38,835 nucleotides of DNA from Vulcanimicrobiota bacterium (GCA_003136655.1 PLFC01000060.1:16437-55271); one strand, 5' to 3'; positions 22,693 to 32,800 are shown, counted from the first letter of the stretch. A program made the numbers and translations. The notes: generated by a model from the letters alone, not told the origin.

Positions 22693-23284
22693 GGTCCTGG
22701 CGCTCGAGGACGTCCGACATGTCCGCCAGGACGACGGCGCGCTTCTCAGCTTCATCGCGCATCTGCGCGAGCGCCGTTTCGATTTGCTTCATGCCCGCGA
22801 GCCGCTCTTCGGCGACGCGCTTGAGGTCTTCGATGATCTCGGCGCGCTCGGCGAGTTCGCCGTCCTTGCGCGCAATGGCGGCACGCAACGAGGCAACTTC
22901 CGCGGTCGCCGCATCGAGCGCAGCCAACCGCTCGTCGGCGGCACTCTGCAACTGCGCCATGCGTTTTTCCGAGTCGGCGAGGGCGGTGCCGATACGCGCC
23001 TCGGCTTCCGCCGAATGGCGCTCGAGATTGCCGGCCAGCCGCTCGATGACGGCCAGCCGCTCCTCCGCCGCACCAACGGCGCGCTCGAGTTCGGCCTGCA
23101 ACTCTTCGATCACCGCCTGCCGCTCTTCCGCAATGCGCTGCAGGTCGTCGGCGACGGCTTTGCGCCGGTCGGCCTCGCCCGAAAGGCGATGCAAAGCCGT
23201 GCTCGTGATCTCGAGGAAGCGTCCGCGCTCCTCGGCGATCGCGCGCAGGTCGGCGATTTCCGTTTCGAGTTGATTCGTCAGCAT
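22661..23284 (-). CDS. Long coiled-coil protein with 21-residue repeats
   Basis: This 207-residue protein is nearly all coiled coil, with no signal peptide or membrane segment. A recurring '(A/D)EERxxxIxxL' motif places ER pairs at residues 19-20, 54-55, 75-76, 118-119 and 160-161, close to multiples of 21. It resembles the 170-residue protein at 14233-14745. It sits between the GT9 gene (2-bp gap) and a GT2 gene (overlap), so it is made together with the transferases. A scaffold or chain-length ruler for GTs, like the WbdD coiled coil, is an inference. The ATG at 23284 marks the beginning of the heptads. Confidence 0.75.
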   Translation of the reverse strand: MLTNQLETEIADLRAIAEERGRFLEITSTALHRLSGEADRRKAVADDLQRIAEERQAVIEELQAELERAVGAAEERLAVIERLAGNLERHSAEAEARIGTALADSEKRMAQLQSAADERLAALDAATAEVASLRAAIARKDGELAERAEIIEDLKRVAEERLAGMKQIETALAQMRDEAEKRAVVLADMSDVLERQDREIERLRARK

Positions 23285-23286
23285 TC

Positions 23287-24537
23287 TTAACCTGAAGTCA
23301 ATTTTCGCTTCTGCGAAAGGAGCGCCTCTAGGCGGGCGGCCCGGTCGGCCTGGGCGGCGCGGTAGGTCGCCGAGGCGTCCCGGATCAGCCCGATAACTTC
23401 GGGGCCGAACGTGGACACCTCCGAGACGGCGGGCGCCGCCACCGGCGCCGCGACGGCGGCCGACAGCGCAGCGACGACCGGCTCGACCGCGATCTGTTCG
23501 ACGCACACCGCGCGGCCGAACGTGCAGTCCCAAAAGCAGCCGAAACAGGGCAAGGGATGCACGACGCCCACGCTGCCCGGAGCCCAAGGCGCGTACGAGG
23601 GCCAGGTTCCACCGCCGTACACGGTCACGCCGGGCACCCCGTGGACCGCGGCCAGGTGCGCGGGCCCGGTGTCGTTGCCGAGGTAGCCCCAGGCGTTGGC
23701 CACGAGCGCGCGCAGGGCGCCCGCATCGGCCAGCCTGCCCGCGAAGACGTGCGGCTCGAGGCCGGCCACCGCGCAGCGCCGGGCGACGTCGTCGAGCAGT
23801 TCGCGCTCGCCGGTATCGCCCACCAACAAGACCCTGCCGCCGAAGCGTTCGCGCACCGCTGCAAGCGTCGCGACGAAGCGCTCGGGAGCCCAGCGGCGCG
23901 CCGGCGTGGCGGCCGAGCCTCCGGGAAAGCAGACGATGTACGAGTGCGGCGTCAGGCCGTGGGTCTTGAGCGTCTGCCGGGAGCGCGCCGGCAGGGGCCA
24001 GTGGGGCGGCTCCACCTCGTCCGCGCCGAGCGCCTTGGCCAGCCGCTCGTAGCGCAGGAGTTCGTGCGTTCGCGAGCGCGCGTCGGCGTACCGCCGGAAC
24101 GCCGGAACGGCCAAACCGAAGCGGTCGCAGACGGCGCCGACCAAAGCCCGCGAGTAGTCCACGCTGCGCAAGGTGACCGCGAGCCGCGGCTTCAGCCGCG
24201 CGCCCAGCACGAAGGTCAGCCAGGTCGGACGCAGCTCCGCGCTCACGAACGTATCCGCCGGCCGGCGGCCCACCGCGGCGAAGGTCCGCTCGAGCGCGCC
24301 GAAGAGTACGTCGGACGGCGCGGCCCAGCGATAAGGGTCGATGGGCAGCGGCACCACGCCGTCGACCGCGTCGCGCAGCGGGGACACCGACACGAAGGGT
24401 GCGACCGTCGCGCGCGTTGCGAGCGTGATCCGCGCCGTGGGACGCGCCGCGCGCAGCGCGCTCAAGAAGCCCGAAGCGAGAACCAGATCTCCGAGGCCGC
24501 CCGCGTGCAGGATGAAGAGGCTATCGCGTTTGTCCAG
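23287..24537 (-). CDS. Family 9 glycosyltransferase (heptosyltransferase-like), unusual start
   Basis: This GT-B protein of about 416 residues has the GT9 C-terminal signature 'LGNDTGPAHLAAVHG', 'VTVYGGG' and a phosphate-binding 'CFPGGSA'. The GT9 N-terminal loop 'ILHAGGLGDLVLASGFL' is encoded upstream of the first standard start codon (TTG at 24465). The frame is closed by a TGA at 24544-24546, leaving CTG at 24537 as the only plausible start that keeps it, so I used that. About 60 residues rich in Ala and helices extend the C-terminus beyond the family core. GT9 enzymes add heptose or other sugars from NDP donors, which fits the GmhA/GmhB-like enzymes in this locus. Confidence 0.8.
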   Translation of the reverse strand: MDKRDSLFILHAGGLGDLVLASGFLSALRAARPTARITLATRATVAPFVSVSPLRDAVDGVVPLPIDPYRWAAPSDVLFGALERTFAAVGRRPADTFVSAELRPTWLTFVLGARLKPRLAVTLRSVDYSRALVGAVCDRFGLAVPAFRRYADARSRTHELLRYERLAKALGADEVEPPHWPLPARSRQTLKTHGLTPHSYIVCFPGGSAATPARRWAPERFVATLAAVRERFGGRVLLVGDTGERELLDDVARRCAVAGLEPHVFAGRLADAGALRALVANAWGYLGNDTGPAHLAAVHGVPGVTVYGGGTWPSYAPWAPGSVGVVHPLPCFGCFWDCTFGRAVCVEQIAVEPVVAALSAAVAAPVAAPAVSEVSTFGPEVIGLIRDASATYRAAQADRAARLEALLSQKRKLTSG

Positions 24538-24559
24538 TTTGGCTCAGTCCGACGGACGG

Positions 24560-25531
24560 CTAAGCGGGGACGGCCTCCGGCATCGCGTCGAGATACCACG
24601 CGATCGTTTTTTGCAGACCGTCACGCAGCGTCGTCTTCGCGGTGAAGCCGAAGGACCGCTCCGCGCGCGTAATGTCGAGCTTGCGCCGCGGTTGACCGTT
24701 GGGCCGGGACGTATCCCACACGATGTTGCCGCGATAACCGACCATCTCGGCGACCATTTCGACCAGATCGCGAATCGCGATCTCTTCGCCGCTGCCCAGG
24801 TTGACGGGCTCGGCGCCGTTGAAGCGCTCCGCCGCGAGCACCAGCGCGTCGGCGCAGTCGCGGACGTACAAAAACTCGCGCGTGGGCGAACCGTCGCCCC
24901 AGCAGGCCACTTCCGACGCGCCCACGCGCTTGGCCTCGACCATCTTGCGGATCAGCGCGGGAATGACGTGGGACGATTCGAGATCGAAATTATCCCGCGG
25001 TCCGTAGAGATTGACCGGGAGCACGTAAATGGAATTCATGCCGTACTGCTGGCGATACGCCTGACACTGCACGAGCAAGGCCTTCTTCGCGATGCCGTAC
25101 GGAGCGTTCGTCTCTTCGGGATAACCGTCCCAGAGCGCGTCCTCGTTGAACGGAACCGGCGCAAATTTTGGATAGGCACAGATCGTGCCGACGACGATCA
25201 CCTTCTGCACGCCGTAGCGGCGCGCGTACTCGATCAGCTGAATGCCCATGATCGCGTTCTGATAAAAGAACGAACCGGGATTCTTCTCGTTGGCCCCGAT
25301 ACCACCGACGACCGCCGCCAAGTGGAAGAGCACCTCGGGCCGCGATTGCTCGAACAGGCGCTCGATCGACTCTTCCTTCGTGAGGTCGAAGTCTTTACGA
25401 CGGGGGAGAATCAGGTTGCTCGCACCGCGAGCACGCAAGGCTTCGACGACGAACGAACCGAGAAATCCACCGCTGCCGGTAACGCAGACGCGGCTACGCT
25501 TAAGGTCCAAATGATCTGACTGACCGTTCAT
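24560..25531 (-). CDS. fcl: GDP-L-fucose synthase-like epimerase/reductase
   Basis: This 323-residue extended SDR has the GxxGxxG loop 'TGSGGFLGS', and '[16 protein letters not shown]', the hallmark of GDP-4-keto-6-deoxymannose epimerase/reductases. 'TICAYPK' carries the conserved Cys, with Thr at the usual Ser position. The YxxxK pair is in 'PYGIAKK', and 'SSHVIPALI' contains the catalytic His. GDP-L-fucose synthase makes GDP-L-fucose from GDP-4-keto-6-deoxymannose with NADPH. The partner GDP-mannose 4,6-dehydratase is not in this window, so a related 6-deoxyhexose product is possible. The ATG at 25531 overlaps the upstream GT4 gene by 32 bp, and no later start keeps the NAD loop. Confidence 0.85.
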   Translation of the reverse strand: MNGQSDHLDLKRSRVCVTGSGGFLGSFVVEALRARGASNLILPRRKDFDLTKEESIERLFEQSRPEVLFHLAAVVGGIGANEKNPGSFFYQNAIMGIQLIEYARRYGVQKVIVVGTICAYPKFAPVPFNEDALWDGYPEETNAPYGIAKKALLVQCQAYRQQYGMNSIYVLPVNLYGPRDNFDLESSHVIPALIRKMVEAKRVGASEVACWGDGSPTREFLYVRDCADALVLAAERFNGAEPVNLGSGEEIAIRDLVEMVAEMVGYRGNIVWDTSRPNGQPRRKLDITRAERSFGFTAKTTLRDGLQKTIAWYLDAMPEAVPA

Positions 25532-26738
25532 GGTCGAACGCCCCGTTCGGAAACGCAGTGAGGGGAACTGCGTCCAGGATATCGCGGTACGCGAGGACGG
25601 TATCGGACCAGTTATATGCACTGCGAACGTGCTCCTGTCCTTGCCGACCTAGCCGCTCGCGCAGCTCCCCGTCGAAGAGGTCGAGCGCGACCTCGAACTC
25701 TTCGTAGGAATCGTACCAGATACCGCCTTGAGCGCGCCTGCACTGACCGACCAGAACGCTGGACCGAGCGTTGACCAGGACCGGCTTCGCGCAGGCCCAC
25801 GCCTCGAGCAGCACCAGAGACAGGCTTTCGTACTGCGAGGGCATGACCAGCAGGTTGCACGCGGCCAAGGCATCCCACTTGGTGCGCTCGTCGACCTGGC
25901 CCACCGCGATGATGTCGCGGTGTTGCGGGATCGTCGTATGCGCCCGGCCCACGAGCACCAGCTTCAGGGGCGTGGTCGAGCCCCTGCGGTAGCGCATGAA
26001 ATCCTCGAAGAGCACGTCGACGCCCTTCGACTTTTCGATGCGGCCCAGGTAGAGCACGAAGGGTTCCTCGATGTCGAAGCGTTTACGAAAGCGCTCCGGA
26101 TTGCGGTCGGGCGGGGCTTCGATGCCCACCCCGATCGTCGCCGAGCGTTCCGGAAGCCGTTCGAATCGGCGCTCGAGAAATTCGCGCTCTTCGCTCGTGC
26201 TGAAGATCAGCGCCCGCGGCGCGGCGAACAGCTCGTCCCACATCGACATGCGGATCGGCCACTCGTCGTGCGCGAAGGGGATGAGCACGGCCTTCTTGGC
26301 GACGCGCGGCAAACCAAAGTACGTCGTCGCGTACAAGTACGTGAAAAACGCGAAGGCGTCGTAGTAGGGCTCGTACTCGGCGAGGTAGTGCAAGAGCGGC
26401 GTCGAGAGCGGCCCTTGCGCGCGCATCCAGTCCTCTTGTTGCGTCAGCGTCTGTCCGGCCAGGTCGCCAGCAACCCGTGCCGACAAACGATCGAACGACC
26501 GGACGTCGCGCGGCTTGTCGACGGGAAAGCGCCGGACGTGGACTTCGCGCACGATGCTGTGACCGACGGGCAGTTCGTTGCGCCAGGTTTGGTAATCCAG
26601 GGCGCACGTGGTCAGAATGTCGACGTCGTAGGAATAGCGCAGACGCTCGGCTACCTGCAGCGCCATGGACTCGGCTCCGCCGACCACGTCTTCGCCGCAG
26701 CGCTGTACGACGAAAGCGATGCGCCGTTGTGACTCCAC
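25500..26738 (-). CDS. Family 4 glycosyltransferase
   Basis: This 412-residue GT-B protein begins '[21 protein letters not shown]', a typical GT4 N-terminal acceptor-side loop. The C-terminal domain has '[17 protein letters not shown]', 'LVLVGRA' and the EX7E motif in '[12 protein letters not shown]', which contacts the nucleotide-sugar donor. It is a retaining enzyme acting at the cytosolic face of the membrane. The GTG at 26738 lies 10 bases after the preceding gene in the operon. Confidence 0.88.
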   Translation of the reverse strand: MESQRRIAFVVQRCGEDVVGGAESMALQVAERLRYSYDVDILTTCALDYQTWRNELPVGHSIVREVHVRRFPVDKPRDVRSFDRLSARVAGDLAGQTLTQQEDWMRAQGPLSTPLLHYLAEYEPYYDAFAFFTYLYATTYFGLPRVAKKAVLIPFAHDEWPIRMSMWDELFAAPRALIFSTSEEREFLERRFERLPERSATIGVGIEAPPDRNPERFRKRFDIEEPFVLYLGRIEKSKGVDVLFEDFMRYRRGSTTPLKLVLVGRAHTTIPQHRDIIAVGQVDERTKWDALAACNLLVMPSQYESLSLVLLEAWACAKPVLVNARSSVLVGQCRRAQGGIWYDSYEEFEVALDLFDGELRERLGRQGQEHVRSAYNWSDTVLAYRDILDAVPLTAFPNGAFDHERSVRSFGP

Positions 26739-26748
26739 CGCCGAAGCC

Positions 26749-28965
26749 TTAGCCTGCGGGGACCGCGACCCTGCCCAAAAGGGTCTCGACCAGCCGGCCG
26801 CCGGCGGGCAAGTCGAGCGTAAAGGCCGACCGGCGCGCTTCTTGGGCGTGGCGCACCTTTCCGCGCAGGATCTTGTCGCCGATGAGCAGCTTGGCGAGCG
26901 CGGCCAGCCCGCGCAAGTCGTTCTTGCGCCGGTAGAGCAACCCGGCCGAGCCCAGCAGCCGGATGATCCTGGGCGTGGAGAAGGCCATCACCGGCACGTC
27001 GTGCCAGAGCGCGTCGACGAACGGTACCCGGGGCTCGATGCCCTCGCTCATCGACCAGAAAATGGACGCCTGGCGATAGGCCGCGGCCAGAGCCCCGGCG
27101 TCGACGGGATCGACGAAGACCACCCGCTCGCCCAGGCGATGAGCGACGATCAGCGACCTGATCCACGCGGCGTAGACGGGGTCGTCGAAGGACACCGCCA
27201 GGATCAGCCGGGCATCGACCTCCAGGGCGATCAGGTACGCGAACGAGGCGACGAGCTGTTCGCAGCAGGAAATCGGCGTCAGCGGCCCGGCAAAGAGGCA
27301 GTTGGCCTTGCCGTCTCCGAGAGCGGCCGAGAGTTCCCGGTCGGGTTCCACGTCCCAGCAGCGCAGATCGAATTGGAAGGGCCAGATTTCGATCGACGCG
27401 GCGCCCTCGCGGCGCAGGGCGGCGGCCTCATCGGGCGTGCGCACCATCGAGAGCAGCGCCTGAGGGATCAGGCGCGAGACCAAGCCCGCCGACTCGGCGA
27501 AGCGCACGGGATCGTAGGCCAAGGCCGCGCCGCCCGGCCAGTCGAGCGCGCGGTCGATCTCGTCGGGGTCGGGCGAGTGCACGACCAGCAGCGAGTGGCG
27601 GTCCTCGTCCGGCGGCGTTTCACCGGGCGCGAGCACGCGGCAGGCGTAGCCGGCCTGCGACGCCCACGCTTCCAGCGTCAGGGCACGCCGGTACAGCTCG
27701 TCGTTGAGATCGTTCGACGGAACCGAGAGCACGAGGCGGCCGCCCGCGGGCAGGCGCGGAAGCGGATCGCCGGCGCGCCACAAAGCGTCGTCGTAGCGGG
27801 CCAGCACGCCGTCCTGCGTCGCGTGCATCAAATAGTACACGCGTCCGCGTTCGCCCATCTCCGCGAGCAACGACGCGTCGGCGCGGTCGACGAAGCCCAT
27901 CAGTTCGGCCCACTCGCCCTTGCTGGTCGCCGTCCAGCCGCCGCGCGAACGGCCGACCGCGAGCGACGTCGAGATGCACTGCGCGTTGACGGCGACCGGG
28001 CGGCCCATGGCCCACGCCTCCATCAGCACGCGCGAGAAACTCTCGTTGTAGCTCGGCTGAAAGAGGGCCAGCGTCTGCGAGAGCAACGTATCGCGTTGCA
28101 CGTCGCTGACCTGACCCAGATCGTAGACGCCGTGGACCGGATCGTGATAATTCGTCGAGCCCGAGCCGGCCAGCACGAGTTTCAGCGTAGAGGCGTAATC
28201 GTGTCGGCGGTACAGTCGAAAGGCCTCGATGAGCAAGCCGACGTTCTTGGTTTCGTCGCGGCGTCCGAGATAGAGCACGTAGCGCTCCTGCGCGGGCGAG
28301 AAGGCGCCGACGCGGGTGGGCAAGCCGGACGCCGCCGCGGGCGTCTCGATCCACTCGCCCACCACGAACGACTTGTCGCGCAAACCCGGTCCGAACAGGC
28401 GCAAGGCCAATTCGCACTCACCGTCGCTGTTGAACAACAGCCCGCGGGCGGCGTGAAAGATCGCGGCCACCTGCGGCAAATGCGCGTAGGACTCGTGATG
28501 CAGACACGGCTGCAACCAGGCGCGCTCGCGCACGAGCGGAATCCCGCGCAGCACGGGGCCGTACAAATACGGAAGAAAGATGACCGCATCGTAGTCGCGG
28601 CCGTAGGCCGCGAGAAATTGCAAGAGTTCGCGCGAATTGATGTTGTTGTCGACGAACGCTTCGACGTGTTCGGGCGGCAGCGCGGGCGCGCGGCGCCAGC
28701 CCGGCGGCTGGCTGAGAAAGAATGCGTTGGCCCGGTCGAAGGCTTCCTGGTCGCGCCGGTCGAGTTTGAAGCGGCGCACCGTGACGCCCGCGTCGACGCT
28801 CGCACCCGCCGCGAAATGGTTGGTGGCCCAATCGTCGGCCGGCGAACGCGCGGTCGTCGTCAAGACGTCGACGACGTCGCCTTGCTGAGCGAAGCCCTCC
28901 GCGAGTTGCCGGGCCTGACGTTCCGCACCGCCGGTGAGGTGACGACCGTACCAGGGCGTCACCAC
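26749..28965 (-). CDS. Two-domain family 4 glycosyltransferase, second domain degenerate
   Basis: This 738-residue protein contains two GT-B units. Residues 1 to about 385 form a full GT4: 'TPWYGRHLTGGAERQ', 'YVLYLGRRDETKNVGLL', and the EX7E motif in 'ESFSRVLMEAWAMGRPV'. Residues about 390-738 resemble a second GT4-like unit ('LFAGPLTP', 'ARLILAVSF'), but its EX7E equivalent 'EGIEPRVPFVDAL' lacks the second Glu in position and it has no clear N-terminal glycine loop. It may be an inactive partner domain or act on another donor. The start is GTG at 28965, and the N-terminal strand is then slightly short; no ATG lies between it and the upstream gene. Confidence 0.82.
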   Translation of the reverse strand: MVTPWYGRHLTGGAERQARQLAEGFAQQGDVVDVLTTTARSPADDWATNHFAAGASVDAGVTVRRFKLDRRDQEAFDRANAFFLSQPPGWRRAPALPPEHVEAFVDNNINSRELLQFLAAYGRDYDAVIFLPYLYGPVLRGIPLVRERAWLQPCLHHESYAHLPQVAAIFHAARGLLFNSDGECELALRLFGPGLRDKSFVVGEWIETPAAASGLPTRVGAFSPAQERYVLYLGRRDETKNVGLLIEAFRLYRRHDYASTLKLVLAGSGSTNYHDPVHGVYDLGQVSDVQRDTLLSQTLALFQPSYNESFSRVLMEAWAMGRPVAVNAQCISTSLAVGRSRGGWTATSKGEWAELMGFVDRADASLLAEMGERGRVYYLMHATQDGVLARYDDALWRAGDPLPRLPAGGRLVLSVPSNDLNDELYRRALTLEAWASQAGYACRVLAPGETPPDEDRHSLLVVHSPDPDEIDRALDWPGGAALAYDPVRFAESAGLVSRLIPQALLSMVRTPDEAAALRREGAASIEIWPFQFDLRCWDVEPDRELSAALGDGKANCLFAGPLTPISCCEQLVASFAYLIALEVDARLILAVSFDDPVYAAWIRSLIVAHRLGERVVFVDPVDAGALAAAYRQASIFWSMSEGIEPRVPFVDALWHDVPVMAFSTPRIIRLLGSAGLLYRRKNDLRGLAALAKLLIGDKILRGKVRHAQEARRSAFTLDLPAGGRLVETLLGRVAVPAG

Positions 28966-28988
28966 GGCGATCCGGTGAGGCGGACGCG

Positions 28989-29411
28989 CTATTTGCGCAG
29001 CTCCGTTTCGCGCAGATCGGCCTGCAGCCGTTGCACTTCGGTCTCGAGCAGGATCAGCCGCCGCAAGAGCCCGCGGTTGACCGCCAGCGATTCGCGCAGG
29101 GAGGCGATCAACGCGAAGTTGACGTGACGCTGATCCTTGAAGAGATAGGCCAGGCCGCGCAACGCGAGGCGCTGCAGCTTCGGGCTGCGGTCGAACGGGA
29201 AGATGCGCAATTGACCCGACCAGCGGGTACGAATCTCGGCCTTGGCCTGAGCCGTATTCAACAACGCTTCGATCGAGGCCAAGGGTAGCGGAGCCGACGG
29301 ATCACCGGTGAAGGTGACGGGCTCGTAACCGACCCCGCGTTTGGCGACTTCCTGCTGGATGCGCGCCATCAAGTCGTCGACGTCAATCGCCGGGTTGTTG
29401 TGTTCTAGCAT
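28989..29411 (-). CDS. Helical protein of unknown function, first gene of the GT operon
   Basis: This 140-residue protein has no signal peptide. The N-terminus 'IDVDDLMARIQQEVAKRG' resembles a helix found before some polysaccharide-locus GTs and methyltransferases. A short Pro-rich stretch follows, then helices, ending in heptads ('LIALRESLAV'-like and 'LLETEVQRLQADLRETEL'). It may help anchor or assemble the transferases. It starts 59 bp from the divergent VanZ-like gene, so the operon promoter should lie in that gap, though I see no clear -10/-35 pair there. Confidence 0.65.
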   Translation of the reverse strand: MLEHNNPAIDVDDLMARIQQEVAKRGVGYEPVTFTGDPSAPLPLASIEALLNTAQAKAEIRTRWSGQLRIFPFDRSPKLQRLALRGLAYLFKDQRHVNFALIASLRESLAVNRGLLRRLILLETEVQRLQADLRETELRK

Positions 29412-29470
29412 GAGGGTCCCGTTGCGTTCGCGCCGGGGGAATGGGGCTCCCGGTACGGCAACGAGGCGGC

Positions 29471-29860
29471 ATGAAAATCTGGACTGCCCTGGCGGTGGCC
29501 GTCGCGGCGGTGCTCTTCGGTCTGGCGCTGAGCAACGAGGTCTATGCGCTCACCTCGCCGCCCTCGCTCAGTTGGCACGTTCTGCTCCGGAAGGCCTACA
29601 GCATCGGCGCCTTCGCGATCCTCGGCTACGTGTCGGGGCGCGCGGCGTACGAATGGCGCCTCAAGCCGACCATTCCCGGATTGACCCTCGCCGTCGGGCT
29701 CTACAGCGCGGCCATCGAGGTGGCCCAATTCCTCAACGGCTCGACCGAAGGCTTGGGTTGGAACGTCTTCGATACCGCATGCGGCGCCGTAGGAGGCCTG
29801 CTCGCGGGAATCGCGCTCCGCTTTACGCCGCGCCGAGCTCGCGGACGGCGGCCGCGTTGA
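29471..29860 (+). CDS. VanZ-like small membrane protein
   Basis: This 129-residue protein has about four hydrophobic segments. 'LYSAAIEVAQFLNGSTEG', then 'NVFDTACGAVGGLLAG', follows the VanZ-family pattern of a conserved Glu and Gln in a membrane segment, then a D...N/G-rich segment. The role of VanZ-like proteins is poorly known; VanZ itself gives low-level teicoplanin resistance. A GAGG four bases before the ATG at 29471 supports the start. The 3' end overlaps the convergent metH by 38 bp. Confidence 0.75.
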   Translation: MKIWTALAVAVAAVLFGLALSNEVYALTSPPSLSWHVLLRKAYSIGAFAILGYVSGRAAYEWRLKPTIPGLTLAVGLYSAAIEVAQFLNGSTEGLGWNVFDTACGAVGGLLAGIALRFTPRRARGRRPR

Positions 29861-32800
29861 AGTACGACGCATCGGGGTGGTGCATCACGATGGCCGCGGT
29901 CGACTGCTCCGGCACGATCTGGTAGGCGTCGGTCAGGGCCGCCCCGATCGACGCCTCGACGTCGAGCAGGCGCCACACCAGCGCGTGTTGCGAGAGATCC
30001 GGGCAGGCCCCGTAGCCCCACGAGTAGCGCTTGCCCCGCTCGGGCGCAAGCCCGAGTTCGCGGCGAATGCGGCGCTGCGTCCACTCCGCGAGCGCCTCGG
30101 CGGCTTGCACCGAGAAGCCGTGGAGGAAATAAGCGCCGCTGTAGTCGCCGGCGCGCTGAAGACGATCGATCTCGAGCGAGACGCCCGGCCCGGCCGTGAC
30201 CACTTGCAGCCCGACGATGTCGCTCGCACCGCCGGCCAGCGGCGTGCGCAGATAATCCGCGAGGCACAGATGCTTTCCGCCGGCTTGTCGCGTGAAGCGG
30301 AAGCGCGCGATCTCTCGGCCGGGCGTCGACGGCTCGTAGAGCACGACGTCGTCACCGTCGCCCGCGGCGCGGAAATAACCGTACACGACCGCGGGGGCCA
30401 ACAGCGGTTCGCGTTCGGCGCGCGCTTGCAAGGCGCGCAAGCGCGGCGCGAACTCCTCGCGCACCAACGTCTCCCACGCGGCGCCCTTGGCGTTGCCGCC
30501 GCCCCAGGACAAGCGGAAGAGACTGCGCTCGTCGAAACACGCCCACAATTCTTCGAGCGCGACATCCTGCACGACGCGCTTGCCGAAAAACGGCGCAACC
30601 GGCACGTCGGCGCGCGCCAATCCCGCGCGCGCGTTGCGCCCCGCCGGGGCGACTGCGACGGGTGCGGCAACGTGTGCGCGCGCGCGCTCGGCCTCGTCGC
30701 GCACGCGCCTCGCGAAGGCCTCGCGCCGCGCCGGATCGCCGGTCAACGCATCCACGATCTCGAGACCTTCGAAGGCATCTTTGGCATAGAAGACGCCGGG
30801 ATCGAAATAGCGTTCGCCGCCTTCGCCGCGTTCGAGAAACGAGATGCGCCGTCCGAAATCGCGATTGATCGCCGCGCCGCCGACGACGACCGGGAAGTGC
30901 AAGCCGCGCGAATCTTGCTCTTGCACGCAGACCGTCATCTGCTTCGAGGTCGAGACCAGCAGCGCCGAGAGCCCGATCGCATCCGCGCCGACTTCGACGG
31001 CTTTATCGAGGATGACGCTCATCGGGACTTGCTTGCCCAAATCGTATACGGTGTAGCCGTTGTTGGTCAGGATCGTATCGACTAAATTCTTGCCGATGTC
31101 GTGCACGTCGCCGAAGACCGTGGCCAGCACCACCTTGCCCTTGCTGACGCCGTCCTTCTTCTCCAAAAATTGCTCGAGGTGCGCGACGGCCTTCTTCATC
31201 ACTTCGGCGGACTGCAGCACGAAGGGCAAGATCAGTTCGCCCGAGCCGAAGCGATCGCCGACGTCCTTCATCGCGGGCAACAGAATCTCGTTGAGCACGG
31301 CGACCGGATCGCGCTCCAGCAGCGCCTCGTCGATCTTGGCCTCGATGCCGTCCTTGCGCCGGCGCAGGATCGCTTCGTGAATGCGCCGCTCGACCGGCGC
31401 ATCGGCATCTTCGGCGACGGCGGCCACGGCCACCGTACCCGGCGCGGAACGCGACTCGAAGTATTCGATCAAGCGCGCGAGGGCGTCGGCGCGACGGTCG
31501 AAGACCAGATCGTCGCACAGTTCGCGCTCGGTCGCGTCGAGTTCGCCGTACGGGGTGACTTCCTTGGCGTTGACGATGGCCATGTCGAGCCCGGCCTGCA
31601 CCGAGTGATGCAGCATGACCGAGTTGAGCGCGGCGCGCGCCGCCGGCTTGAGCCCGAACGAAACGTTCGAAACGCCGAGCGAGGTCAAGACGCCGGGCAA
31701 CTCGGCCTTGATCTTCTTGATGCCCTCGAGCGTCTCGAGCGCCGAGGGACGGAACTCCGCTTCACCGGTAGCCAGCGTGAAGGTCAACGCATCGAAGATG
31801 AGCGCGCCCGGCGGTATGCCGTATTCGCCCACGACGATGTCGTGAATGCGTCGCGCGACCTCGAGCTTGCGCGCGGCCGTTTTGGCCATGCCCGTTTCGT
31901 CGATGGTGAGCGCCACGACCGCGGCGCCTGCTTCGACCACGAGCGGCATCACGCGGTCGAGCTTCTCACGCCCGTTCTCGAGATTGATCGAGTTGACCGC
32001 CGGCCGCCCGGCGTAGATCTTGAGCGCGGCTTCGATCACCTCGGGTTCGGTCGAGTCGATCATCAGGGGCGCGGGCACGGCCTGCGCGAGCTTCTTCACC
32101 AGCGTGGCCATTTGCCCGGCTTCGTCGCTGCGCTCGGTCAGCGCGGTACAGACGTCGAGGATGTGCGCGCCGTTCTCGACCTGCTCGCGCGCCACCAGCA
32201 AAATCTCGTCGTAATCGTCGGCCAAGAGCAGACGTTTGATGCGGCGCGAACCCTGCGAATTGATCCGCTCGCCGATCAAGAGCGGGCTGCCGTCTTGCAC
32301 GAGCGCGGTCGCGCTCATCGCCGACGCGGCGAACTGCAGCGGCTTGGGCCTGGGCGCGCGCCCGCGCAACCCGGCGACGGCGGCCGCGAAGGCGCGCACG
32401 TGCGCGGGCGTCGTGCCGCAGCAACCGCCGATCGCGTTGACGCCGTATTCGCGCACGAACGCGGCCAGGTCGCGCGACATTTCATCGGGCCGCTCGGGAT
32501 AGATCGTTTCGCCTTTGGGGCCCATGAGCGGCAAGCCCGCATTGGGAATGACCGAGACGAAGCAGCGCGAGTTCTCGACGAGGTAGCGTACCGCGTCGCG
32601 CATGTGCGCCGGGCCGGTCGAACAATTCAAACCGATCACGTCGATCGGCAGCGCGTCGAGCGTCGCGCAGACCGCGGCGATGTCGGTGCCCAGCAGCATG
32701 CGGCCGGTCACGTCGAGCGTCGCTTGCGCTTGGATCGGCACGCGCCGCACGCCGCGCGCGAAGGCGCGCACGATGCCCGCGATCGCGGCCTTCATCTCGA

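Noticed and set aside
26665-29127. Open frame of about 820 codons opposite the GT4 genes
   Set aside because: It shows no recognisable fold and low-complexity Arg/Gln/Ala content, while the minus strand encodes intact GT4 motifs.
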